A stretch of 7,024 nt of DNA from Bacteroidota bacterium. GTDB taxonomy: Bacteria > Bacteroidota > UBA10030 > UBA6906. The position numbers and the translations under genes were made by a program. This document shows positions 1-6,143 of the stretch, in pieces. The notes beneath the pieces are model-generated. The model did not search any database. It saw nothing but the letters and a program-made list of their open reading frames with translations, and was not told the origin of the DNA. The stretch is taken from contig JAERML010000068.1 of the NCBI GenBank assembly GCA_016844425.1, positions 1-7,024 on the forward strand. Reading direction: 5' to 3'. How positions within the stretch are numbered: the first letter of the stretch is position 1; every line of letters begins with the position of its first letter.

Positions 1-52
1 CACAAGTATGGACTGCCCTGTGACCGATCAGAAAACAAAGGAGTGATTCACC
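1..52 (+). other. dnaK leader / left edge
   Basis: This is the short stretch between the window edge and dnaK. No promoter, CIRCE operator or recognisable gene is visible. One frame (codons from base 2) stays open and ends in TGA at 44-46, seven bases before the dnaK start. It could be the last 14 codons of an upstream gene running into dnaK, but 14 codons are too few to recognise or support a product. The other forward frame (from base 3) hits TGA at 21-23. Whether dnaK has its own promoter or is in an operon cannot be decided from this window. Confidence 0.4.
37..43 (+). promoter_or_regulatory. ribosome binding site of dnaK
   Basis: AAAGGAG lies nine bases upstream of the ATG at 53. It is a near-consensus Shine-Dalgarno sequence at a normal spacing and fixes the dnaK start. 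It is the strongest such site in the window, which fits an abundant chaperone. Confidence 0.8.
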
Positions 53-1981
53 ATGGGTAAGATTATTGGAATTGATCTAGGAACAACCAACTCAGTCGTT
101 GCCGTCATGGAGGGAAATGACCCTGTCGTGATTGCTAATTCCGAGGGTGGAAGGACGACGCCATCTGTCGTTGCATTTGCGAAGAACGGGGAGCGATTGG
201 TGGGTCAGTCTGCGAAACGACAGGCTGTGACGAATTCTGAGAATACTGTCTTCTCGATTAAGAGGTTTATGGGTCGGTTCTACGACGAAGTGAACGAGGA
301 GATGAGGCTTGTTCCGTACAAAGTTGTGAAGGGGGATAACAACACGGCACGCGTGCAGGTTGGGGATAGGGTCTATTCACCACCGGAAATAAGCGCCATG
401 ATCCTGCAGAAAATGAAGCAAACGGCAGAGGATTATCTCGGCCAGAAGGTAATTGAAGCAGTCATAACGGTCCCTGCGTACTTCAACGATGCCCAGAGGC
501 AGGCAACCAAAGAGGCGGGCGAAATCGCAGGGTTAACTGTCCGAAGGATCATCAACGAGCCCACAGCCGCGGCCCTTGCCTATGGGCTTGACAAGAAAAA
601 CAAGGATCTCAAAGTTGCAATTTATGACCTGGGAGGTGGAACATTTGATATCTCCATCCTCGAACTGGGAGATGGTGTGTTTGAGGTAAAGGCTACGAAC
701 GGTGACACCCATCTGGGGGGTGACAACTTCGATCAGCGCATTCTGGATTATATGGCGGACGAGTTCAAGAAACAGGAAGGAATCGATCTCCGGAAGGATC
801 CTATGGCGCTTCAGCGGTTGCGGGAAGCTGGAGAAAAGGCAAAAATGGAACTCTCCACTTTAAATCAAACGGAGATCAACCTCCCGTTCATCACTGCAAC
901 AGCAGACGGTCCCAAGCACCTGAACATGAATCTGACTCGGGCAAAGTTTGAGCAGTTGGTGGATGATCTGATTCAGCGGACGTTGAAACCCACCGAGCAG
1001 GCCCTGAAGGATGCCGGACTTATGCCGAATCAGATCGATGAAGTGATCCTCGTTGGTGGTATGACCCGTGTTCCGAAGGTGCAGCAACTTGTCAAGGACG
1101 TTTTTGGTCGCGAGCCTCATAAGGGCGTTAATCCTGATGAAGTTGTTGCAGTGGGGGCGGCAATCCAGGGCGGTGTGCTCGCTGGCGACGTAAAGGATGT
1201 CCTCTTGCTGGACGTGACACCACTTTCGCTCGGTATCGAGACGTTGGGGGGGGTCATGACCAAGCTGATCGATGCCAATACTACGATCCCAACCCGCAAG
1301 AGCGAGGTCTTCTCCACAGCATCGGACAGCCAGCCGTCAGTTGAGATCAACGTGCTTCAAGGCGAGCGGCCGATGGCGGTGGATAACAGGACTCTTGGGA
1401 GATTCCATTTGGACGGTATTCCACCTGCACCCCGGGGAGTTCCGCAGATTGAAGTTACCTTCGACATTGATGCCAACGGGCTGCTCCACGTCTCAGCCAA
1501 GGACAAGGGGACGGCCAAAGAACAGTCGATTCGTATCACTTCCTCCAGCGGCTTGAGCAAGGAAGAAGTTGAGAAAATGAAGGCCGATGCCCAGTCTCAC
1601 GTCTCCGAGGATAGGAAACGGAAAGAAGAGATTGACACCAAGAACCAGGCGGATAACCTTGCTTTCCAGACTGAGAAGCAATTGAAAGAGTTCGGGGAAA
1701 AACTCAATGCAGAGACCAAGGGCAAGGTGGAGAGCGCTAATGAGCGGCTGAAAGAGGCCATCAAAGGTGGCAACATCAGCACCATCAAGAATGCAATGGA
1801 AACCTTGAACAATGCGTGGAACGAGGCTTCCAGCCAGATGTATCAGCAGGCAACCTCAAGTGCACAGGGTGGTCCCCAGGCAGGTCCCCAAGGTGGCCCG
1901 ACAGGCGGTGCTTCCAAGACCGAAGAAAAGAAGGTCGAAGATGCACAGTTCGAGGTGGTCGACGACAAAGACAAGAAGTAA
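53..1981 (+). CDS. dnaK: molecular chaperone DnaK (Hsp70)
   Basis: Cytoplasmic ATP-dependent chaperone that binds exposed hydrophobic peptide stretches, working with DnaJ and GrpE, and that hands aggregates to ClpB. At 642 residues it is close to E. coli DnaK (638). The nucleotide-binding domain spans about 1-380: phosphate-1 loop with D8, G10, T11 and T12, K70 (catalytic lysine), E169 in the [11 protein letters not shown] motif, phosphate-2 DLGGGTFD at 192-199 with T197, and the adenosine motif [10 protein letters not shown] at 334-343. The interdomain linker VLLLD is at 383-387. The beta substrate-binding domain runs about 388-500 with the VLQGER motif at 434-439; by alignment the peptide arch is L398 (Met404 in E. 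coli) and A423 (Ala429), with pocket V430. The helical lid is about 501-600, followed by a Gly/Gln/Pro-rich tail and a charged end [10 protein letters not shown]. The start is set by the AAAGGAG site. No key residue is missing. DnaJ and GrpE are not in the window. A terminator follows at 2065-2094. Confidence 0.98.
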   Translation: MGKIIGIDLGTTNSVVAVMEGNDPVVIANSEGGRTTPSVVAFAKNGERLVGQSAKRQAVTNSENTVFSIKRFMGRFYDEVNEEMRLVPYKVVKGDNNTARVQVGDRVYSPPEISAMILQKMKQTAEDYLGQKVIEAVITVPAYFNDAQRQATKEAGEIAGLTVRRIINEPTAAALAYGLDKKNKDLKVAIYDLGGGTFDISILELGDGVFEVKATNGDTHLGGDNFDQRILDYMADEFKKQEGIDLRKDPMALQRLREAGEKAKMELSTLNQTEINLPFITATADGPKHLNMNLTRAKFEQLVDDLIQRTLKPTEQALKDAGLMPNQIDEVILVGGMTRVPKVQQLVKDVFGREPHKGVNPDEVVAVGAAIQGGVLAGDVKDVLLLDVTPLSLGIETLGGVMTKLIDANTTIPTRKSEVFSTASDSQPSVEINVLQGERPMAVDNRTLGRFHLDGIPPAPRGVPQIEVTFDIDANGLLHVSAKDKGTAKEQSIRITSSSGLSKEEVEKMKADAQSHVSEDRKRKEEIDTKNQADNLAFQTEKQLKEFGEKLNAETKGKVESANERLKEAIKGGNISTIKNAMETLNNAWNEASSQMYQQATSSAQGGPQAGPQGGPTGGASKTEEKKVEDAQFEVVDDKDKK

Positions 1982-2035
1982 ATCATAGTGGGTGGCAACC
2001 GGCGGCCTCGAGCCGTTGACGTAACACCCTGATGA

Positions 2036-2060
2036 ATCTCCGCCTATATGGATCGGAGAT
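2036..2060 (+). other. RNA hairpin in the dnaK 3' region
   Basis: ATCTCCG at 2036-2042 pairs perfectly with CGGAGAT at 2054-2060 around an 11-base loop. It has no T-tract of its own and sits four bases before the terminator stem at 2065. It may stabilise the 3' end of the dnaK transcript or assist termination, or it could be a protein binding dyad. The function is inferred; only the dyad is seen. The rest of 1982-2035 holds a weaker dyad (CGGC/GCCG at 2003-2015) and no gene. Confidence 0.45.
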
Positions 2061-2064
2061 GCGT

Positions 2065-2094
2065 AAAGGCGAGGCGACCCCTCGCCTTTTGTTT
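2065..2094 (+). terminator. intrinsic terminator after dnaK
   Basis: AAAGGCGAGG (2065-2074) pairs with CCTCGCCTTT (2080-2089), a 10-bp perfect stem with a five-base loop, running into TTTTGTTT at 2087-2094. This is a textbook rho-independent terminator oriented for the + strand. It lies 84 bases after the dnaK stop and only 14 bases before the next start codon, so it separates dnaK from the downstream clpB unit at least partially. Confidence 0.88.
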
Positions 2095-2108
2095 GAGAGA
2101 GTGCTGAC

Positions 2109-2369
2109 ATGGATCTCACGGGTATAATTATTTGGGCGATTATTATCGGACTTGCACTCCTGCTACTGCTTGCAATTGCCAGTGGTCGGATGTCAGGTAA
2201 GGGAAGTAGTGCTGCATCAATTACTGCATTCCATGATATGCAGCCCAGGGACAAGCAGAACGCCGCTGAGGTCATTGTTGAACAGAAGGCAGGGAAGAAA
2301 CTGGAAGAGCAAAAGAGTGGTGAGGGAACGGACGAAGAGGGAACAACGAAGGAAAAAGAAAAACCATGA
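2109..2369 (+). CDS. small single-pass membrane protein, unknown function
   Basis: An 86-residue protein that I do not recognise as a named family. Residues about 5-25 form one strongly hydrophobic Ile/Leu-rich segment with no cleavage motif typical of a secreted protein, so it is probably a membrane anchor. Basic residues after it (R27, K31) and D2 before it suggest by the positive-inside rule that the tail faces the cytoplasm. The middle (about 38-72, including QPRDKQ at 45-50 and [16 protein letters not shown] at 57-72) looks helical and structured; the last 14 residues are a Glu/Lys/Thr-rich low-complexity tail. The start ATG has only a weak GA-rich site upstream (2095-2100). Its TGA overlaps the ATG of clpB (ATGA, 2366-2369), the usual sign of translational coupling, and the open frame ends exactly there, which supports it being real. 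A role in membrane recruitment of the disaggregase or in stress response is inference from position only. Confidence 0.75.
   Translation: MDLTGIIIWAIIIGLALLLLLAIASGRMSGKGSSAASITAFHDMQPRDKQNAAEVIVEQKAGKKLEEQKSGEGTDEEGTTKEKEKP
2349..2353 (+). promoter_or_regulatory. ribosome binding site of clpB
   Basis: AAGGA in a purine-rich run (AAGGAAAAAG) lies 12 bases upstream of the clpB ATG, inside the end of the preceding small gene. The spacing is somewhat long. With the ATGA overlap, clpB is probably translated both from this site and by ribosomes finishing the upstream gene. Confidence 0.5.
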
Positions 2370-5008
2370 ACTTCAACAAATTCACACTCAAATCACAAGA
2401 AGCGGTACAGAACGCTCAGGAAATCGCATCGAGCTATGGCAACCAATTCATCGAGTCCGAGCATCTTCTTGCGGCACTGATGCAGGATTCGAGCGGGACC
2501 GTCGTTCCTATTCTGCAGAGGGTGGGAGCCAATGCGAACTACATCAAGATTAAGCTGAGTGAAATGATGGAAAGACTTCCCAAAGTCAGTGGAGCGGGTC
2601 TGGGTAACCAGTCCATCTCCCAGACAGTGGGTAGAATATTGGAGAGCGCACAGCGTCAAGCGGGCCACGTCAAGGATGAGTACATTAGTACTGAACATCT
2701 TCTCCTTGCGATTGTGGAATCGAAGGAATCGAATGCAGGCAAGCTGTTGCGGGACCAGGGTGTAACTACCGACGATATCTACAAGGTCCTCAAGGAAATC
2801 CGTGGCTCGCAACGCGTGACTGACCAGAATCCCGAGGACAAGTATCAGGCGTTGCAGAAATTTGGGCGTGACTTGAACAGCCTTGCCCAAAAGGGGAAGC
2901 TGGATCCGGTCATCGGTCGGGATGAGGAGATCCGGCGCGTGTTGCAAGTACTTTCCCGCAGGACGAAGAACAACCCGGTGCTGATCGGGGAGCCCGGAGT
3001 TGGCAAGACTGCCATCGCAGAAGGCATTGCATATAGGATTGTTCAGGGCGATGTACCTGAAACACTGAAGAGCAAGCGGATCGTTGCGTTGGACATGGGA
3101 TCGCTTGTGGCAGGGACGAGTTTTCGTGGTCAGTTTGAGGAGCGCCTCAAGGCGCTGCTGAAAGAAGTAGAGGAATCCAACGGTGAGATCATTCTTTTCA
3201 TTGACGAGTTACACACGCTCGTTGGCGCTGGCGCGGCACAAGGATCGGTGGACGCCGCCAATATGTTGAAACCGGCCCTCGCCAAAGGTGAACTCCGCGC
3301 CATCGGTGCTACCACCATCGATGAGTACAGGAAACACATTGAAAAGGACCCCGCACTGGAACGGCGCTTCCAGCCTGTTCTCGTCGATGAGCCCAGCGTG
3401 GAAGACACAATCTCGATTCTGCGCGGCCTGAAGGAACGGTACGAGGTGCATCACGGGGTTCGAATCACCGACGGCGCCATTGTTGCAGCGGCGCAGTTGA
3501 GTCACCGATACATCTCTGACCGCTTCCTCCCGGACAAAGCAATTGACCTCGTCGACGAGGCGGCCTCTAAACTCAGAATCGAAATAGACTCCATGCCGGA
3601 GGAACTTGATGCCGTGGAACGCAAGGTAAAGCAGCTCGAAATCGAACGGGAAGCGATGCGACGAGAAAAGGACGAAGGGTCCAAGGAAAGACTGGCCGCC
3701 ATCGAACAGGAGATCGCGGAACAGAACCAGATTCGAAGTGAACTCAAGGCTCACTGGCATGTGGAGAAGGATCTGATTCAATCCATCCGAAAAATGAAGG
3801 AAGAGATTGAACAGGCAAAGCTGGAAGCGGAGAAGAAGGAGCGGGAAGGAGACCTGGGCCGCGTTGCGGAACTCCGGTATGGCGTCATCCGCAATCTCGA
3901 GAAGCGAATCAATGAAGCATCGCTAAACCTTCAGGATGTCCAGCGGGATAGAAAGATGCTGAAGGAGGAAGTCGACGCGGAGGACATTGCCGAGATTGTT
4001 GCGCAGTGGACGGGAATCCCAGTCTCTCGTATGTTGGAAAGTGACCGCATTCGATTGCTCCATCTGGAAGACCGGCTGCGGGAACGTGTGATTGCGCAGG
4101 ACGAGGCAGGGCGTGCAGTGAGCGATGCAATCCGGCGTTCACGCGCGGGTCTTCAGGATGAGAAACGACCCATTGGCTCGTTCATTTTCCTTGGCAGTAC
4201 CGGCGTTGGGAAAACCGAGTTGGCGCGTGCCCTTGCAGAGTTTCTCTTCAACAACGAGAATGCCATGGTGCGTATCGACATGAGCGAATACATGGAAAAG
4301 TTCTCCGTCTCGCGACTAATCGGTGCACCACCGGGCTACGTTGGATACGATGAAGGAGGCCAATTGACAGAGTCGGTACGCAGGAAGCCGTACTCTGTAG
4401 TGTTGCTCGATGAGATTGAGAAGGCGCATCCGGATGTGTTCAATGTTCTCTTACAGGTGTTGGACGAAGGACGTCTCACCGACAGCAAAGGCCGTACGGT
4501 GGACTTCAAAAACACAATCATCATTATGACGTCAAACCTTGGATCCCAATTGATCCGCGAGAGGATGACATCAGACTTTAAGAATAGCGAGCGATGGGAT
4601 CGTGTTTTTGCCGATCTCCGGCAGGAGTTGCACCAACTTCTTCGACAAACCATCAGGCCGGAATTCCTCAACCGGATCGACGAAATCATTGTCTTCAAAC
4701 CACTGAACGCAGATGACATCCGCCAGGTGGTCGGGCTCCAACTCAAGCGAGTGGAAGAGCTGCTTCAGAAGAAAGGGATCACCATTGAAGTAACCGACGA
4801 GGCAAAGGACTGGATTGCCAAACTCGGATACGACCCGACGTTCGGTGCCCGCCCTCTCAAACGGGTGATTCAGAAGCACATCATCAACGTCCTTTCGCAG
4901 AAGATCCTTCTTGAGGAATTCTCCGAGGGAGATTCAATACTTGTTGGGCTGGATAAACAGGGTTTGATTGAGTTTGTGAAGAAACTCACGTCGGAACTCG
5001 TTCAGTAA
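2366..5008 (+). CDS. clpB: ATP-dependent disaggregase ClpB (Hsp104 family)
   Basis: Cytoplasmic hexameric AAA+ unfoldase that threads aggregated proteins through its pore, together with DnaK. At 880 residues it is slightly longer than E. coli ClpB (857). Domains: double Clp N-domain about 1-145; the linker [15 protein letters not shown] at 149-163; D1 with Walker A GEPGVGKT 208-215, Walker B ILFIDE 276-281 and arginine fingers R333/R334; M-domain coiled coil about 405-535; D2 with Walker A GSTGVGKT 610-617, Walker B VVLLDE 678-683, pore loop GYVG with Y658, arginine finger R770 and sensor-2 GARPLKR 827-833. There is no IGF/L loop for ClpP, and the full M-domain favours ClpB over ClpA/ClpC. 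Oddities: the D1 pore loop reads SFRG (F253) where KYRG is usual, D2 Walker A has Ser611 where Pro is usual, and M-domain motif 2 reads YGVIRNLE at 505-512 instead of the usual YGKIPELE. The segment 730-763 is longer than in E. coli, as in Bacteroidota ClpB as I recall them. The start overlaps the upstream stop and aligns with family N-termini. Confidence 0.97.
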   Translation: MNFNKFTLKSQEAVQNAQEIASSYGNQFIESEHLLAALMQDSSGTVVPILQRVGANANYIKIKLSEMMERLPKVSGAGLGNQSISQTVGRILESAQRQAGHVKDEYISTEHLLLAIVESKESNAGKLLRDQGVTTDDIYKVLKEIRGSQRVTDQNPEDKYQALQKFGRDLNSLAQKGKLDPVIGRDEEIRRVLQVLSRRTKNNPVLIGEPGVGKTAIAEGIAYRIVQGDVPETLKSKRIVALDMGSLVAGTSFRGQFEERLKALLKEVEESNGEIILFIDELHTLVGAGAAQGSVDAANMLKPALAKGELRAIGATTIDEYRKHIEKDPALERRFQPVLVDEPSVEDTISILRGLKERYEVHHGVRITDGAIVAAAQLSHRYISDRFLPDKAIDLVDEAASKLRIEIDSMPEELDAVERKVKQLEIEREAMRREKDEGSKERLAAIEQEIAEQNQIRSELKAHWHVEKDLIQSIRKMKEEIEQAKLEAEKKEREGDLGRVAELRYGVIRNLEKRINEASLNLQDVQRDRKMLKEEVDAEDIAEIVAQWTGIPVSRMLESDRIRLLHLEDRLRERVIAQDEAGRAVSDAIRRSRAGLQDEKRPIGSFIFLGSTGVGKTELARALAEFLFNNENAMVRIDMSEYMEKFSVSRLIGAPPGYVGYDEGGQLTESVRRKPYSVVLLDEIEKAHPDVFNVLLQVLDEGRLTDSKGRTVDFKNTIIIMTSNLGSQLIRERMTSDFKNSERWDRVFADLRQELHQLLRQTIRPEFLNRIDEIIVFKPLNADDIRQVVGLQLKRVEELLQKKGITIEVTDEAKDWIAKLGYDPTFGARPLKRVIQKHIINVLSQKILLEEFSEGDSILVGLDKQGLIEFVKKLTSELVQ

Positions 5009-5045
5009 CCTGTCTCTGAGCTGAACCATCATTCTCTGCAGTCGT

Positions 5046-5092
5046 GGGGCTGTGATTCGGAAGTTACGCTGGGTCACAGCCTTCTTTTCTTC
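5046..5092 (+). terminator. intrinsic terminator after clpB
   Basis: GGCTGTGA (5048-5055) pairs perfectly with TCACAGCC (5074-5081), with an 18-base loop, followed by the T-rich run TTCTTTTCTTC (5082-5092). It is 37 bases past the clpB stop. The loop is long and the T-tract is interrupted by C, so it is weaker than the dnaK terminator, but position and orientation fit the end of the clpB transcript. Confidence 0.75.
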
Positions 5093-5093
5093 A

Positions 5094-5124
5094 TTGCTTT
5101 CAGAAGGTCTGTTTAGTACCTTTT
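5094..5124 (+). promoter_or_regulatory. putative Bacteroidota-type promoter for the isoaspartyl peptidase gene
   Basis: TACCTTTT at 5117-5124 matches the Bacteroidota -7 consensus TAnnTTTG at five of its six fixed positions, and TTG at 5094-5096 lies 20 bases upstream, as expected for the -33 element. It sits between the clpB terminator and the next start, where a promoter is needed. The motif is short and the match could be chance; no sigma-70 alternative with good spacing was seen. Confidence 0.3.
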
Positions 5125-5154
5125 CCCCGTAGCAACGCTCGCCGATTCACACTC

Positions 5155-5160
5155 AAAGGA
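5155..5160 (+). promoter_or_regulatory. ribosome binding site deciding the isoaspartyl peptidase start
   Basis: AAAGGA ends seven bases before the ATG at 5168 but only one base before the in-frame GTG at 5162. The spacing rules out the GTG and selects the ATG as start. Confidence 0.7.
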
Positions 5161-5167
5161 CGTGTTC

Positions 5168-6076
5168 ATGATCTCACTGGTTGTCCATGGAGGGGCATGG
5201 GATATTCCGGATGACTTGGTGGAGGCCCACCGAGAGGGTGTCCACCGCGCGTTGAAGGCAGGCTGGTCCATTTTGCACAAGGGAGGGACTGCTGTTGATG
5301 CGGTGGAGAGCGCAATTATGATGATGGAGGACGATGATACGTTTGATGCTGGACGTGGATCCTTCATCAATGCCGCGGGAGAAATCGAACTCGATGCCAG
5401 CATCATGAACGGCAAGACATTTCAGGCTGGTGCGGTGGCTGCCGTTCAGAATGTCAAGAACCCGATCCGACTCGCTCGGAAGATCATGGAGGAGAGCGAG
5501 CACATTCTCCTCGTCGGGATGGGAGCAACACGGTTTGCCCGTGAACATGGAGTCCGAACGTGTGGCCAGGATGATTTGATTACGAACCGCGAGTTGGAAC
5601 GGTGGAGGGAAGCGCAGGGGAGAAAGCATCAATCCACGAAGGAGGCTTTCAGACGAAAGAAAATGCCGGTGGATACAGTAGGTGCAGTGGCGCTCGACCA
5701 TCATGGCAATCTCGCTTCCGGGACCTCGACCGGAGGGACGCCGAACAAGTATCCGGGTCGCGTTGGGGACTCGCCTCTGATCGGCTGCGGCACATATGCA
5801 GACAATGCAGTCGGCGCCGTTTCCACAACAGGATGGGGTGAAGCGATGATCAAAGTGGTGATGGCAAAGACGGTGATCGATTTGATGGATCGAAACGGTG
5901 GGGATCCGGACAAGGCGGTTCGCGATGGATTGAAGATCCTTGAGCGGAAGGCGGATGGGTACGGCGGTCTGATTGCCATTAACAACGAAGGACAGATCGG
6001 GATATCCTACAATACCCCGCGCATGGCTCGGGCCCTCATGACTTCCGAACTCAAGGCCCCGGTGATCGCCATCTGA
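5168..6076 (+). CDS. isoaspartyl peptidase / L-asparaginase (Ntn-hydrolase, type 2 asparaginase family)
   Basis: Enzyme of the plant-type asparaginase family, which cleaves beta-aspartyl dipeptides arising from isomerised Asp/Asn residues and often also L-asparagine. It matures by autocleavage into alpha and beta chains, and the new N-terminal Thr is the nucleophile. The protein has 302 residues from ATG 5168, close to E. coli IaaA (about 320). Visible motifs: VVHGGAW at 4-10, the GRGSF segment at 62-66, the nucleophile in DTVGAVALD with T170 (predicted cut after D169), GTSTGG at 185-190, substrate-binding GRVGDSPLIG at 197-206 with R198 and D201, and TGWGE at 221-225. The last segment before the cut (about 140-168) is the basic, variable linker usual in this family. 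No signal peptide is present, so it should be cytoplasmic. It has its own terminator downstream and probably its own promoter, so it is likely monocistronic. An asparaginase-only or glycosylasparaginase specificity cannot be excluded from sequence alone. Confidence 0.93.
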   Translation: MISLVVHGGAWDIPDDLVEAHREGVHRALKAGWSILHKGGTAVDAVESAIMMMEDDDTFDAGRGSFINAAGEIELDASIMNGKTFQAGAVAAVQNVKNPIRLARKIMEESEHILLVGMGATRFAREHGVRTCGQDDLITNRELERWREAQGRKHQSTKEAFRRKKMPVDTVGAVALDHHGNLASGTSTGGTPNKYPGRVGDSPLIGCGTYADNAVGAVSTTGWGEAMIKVVMAKTVIDLMDRNGGDPDKAVRDGLKILERKADGYGGLIAINNEGQIGISYNTPRMARALMTSELKAPVIAI

Positions 6077-6099
6077 TACGATGACATCATGAACACACT

Positions 6100-6139
6100 A
6101 GTCCGGCTCTCGGTTTTGAGTCGGACTTTCTTTATTTTT
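6100..6139 (+). terminator. intrinsic terminator after the isoaspartyl peptidase gene
   Basis: AGTCCGGCTC (6100-6109) pairs with GAGTCGGACT (6118-6127) as a 10-bp stem with one G-U pair and an eight-base loop, followed by TTCTTTATTTTT (6128-6139). It lies 23 bases after the stop codon. The T-tract ends only four bases before the ATG of the methyltransferase gene at 6144, leaving no room for a separate promoter downstream of it. Confidence 0.85.
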
Positions 6140-6143
6140 GGGT

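Noticed and set aside
1..46. Open frame from base 2 ending in TGA at 44-46, a possible tail of an upstream gene
   Set aside because: Only 14 codons are visible, not enough to call a gene or name a product; noted in the leader entry only.
1861..1911. Gly/Gln/Pro-rich repeat-like stretch near the end of dnaK
   Set aside because: Low-complexity tails of this kind are normal in bacterial DnaK after the helical lid; no exact repeat unit is maintained.
2099..2107. GAGTGCTGA resembling the right half of a CIRCE (HrcA) operator just before the small gene
   Set aside because: The required left half TTAGCACTC is absent nine bases upstream (CTCGCCTTT is there instead), so there is no inverted repeat.
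2104..2128. CTGACA and TATAAT inside the start of the small membrane gene, resembling a sigma-70 promoter for clpB
   Set aside because: The spacer is only 13 bases, far below 17, and the TATAAT falls in codons for the Ile-rich membrane segment, which naturally produce such bases.
1856..2275. Antisense open frame of 139 codons spanning the dnaK end, the terminator and the small gene
   Set aside because: It crosses a terminator hairpin and two sense genes, with no family resemblance. The hydrophobic small protein on the + strand, with its ATGA overlap into clpB, explains this region better.
3209..3781. Long antisense open frame of 190 codons inside clpB, with others such as 2393-2947
   Set aside because: They lie wholly opposite a strongly conserved gene, have no recognisable domains, and follow from its codon pattern; they are shadows.
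5162..5164. GTG as start of the isoaspartyl peptidase, two codons upstream of the ATG
   Set aside because: It would leave one base between the AAAGGA site and the start; ATG 5168 gives seven.
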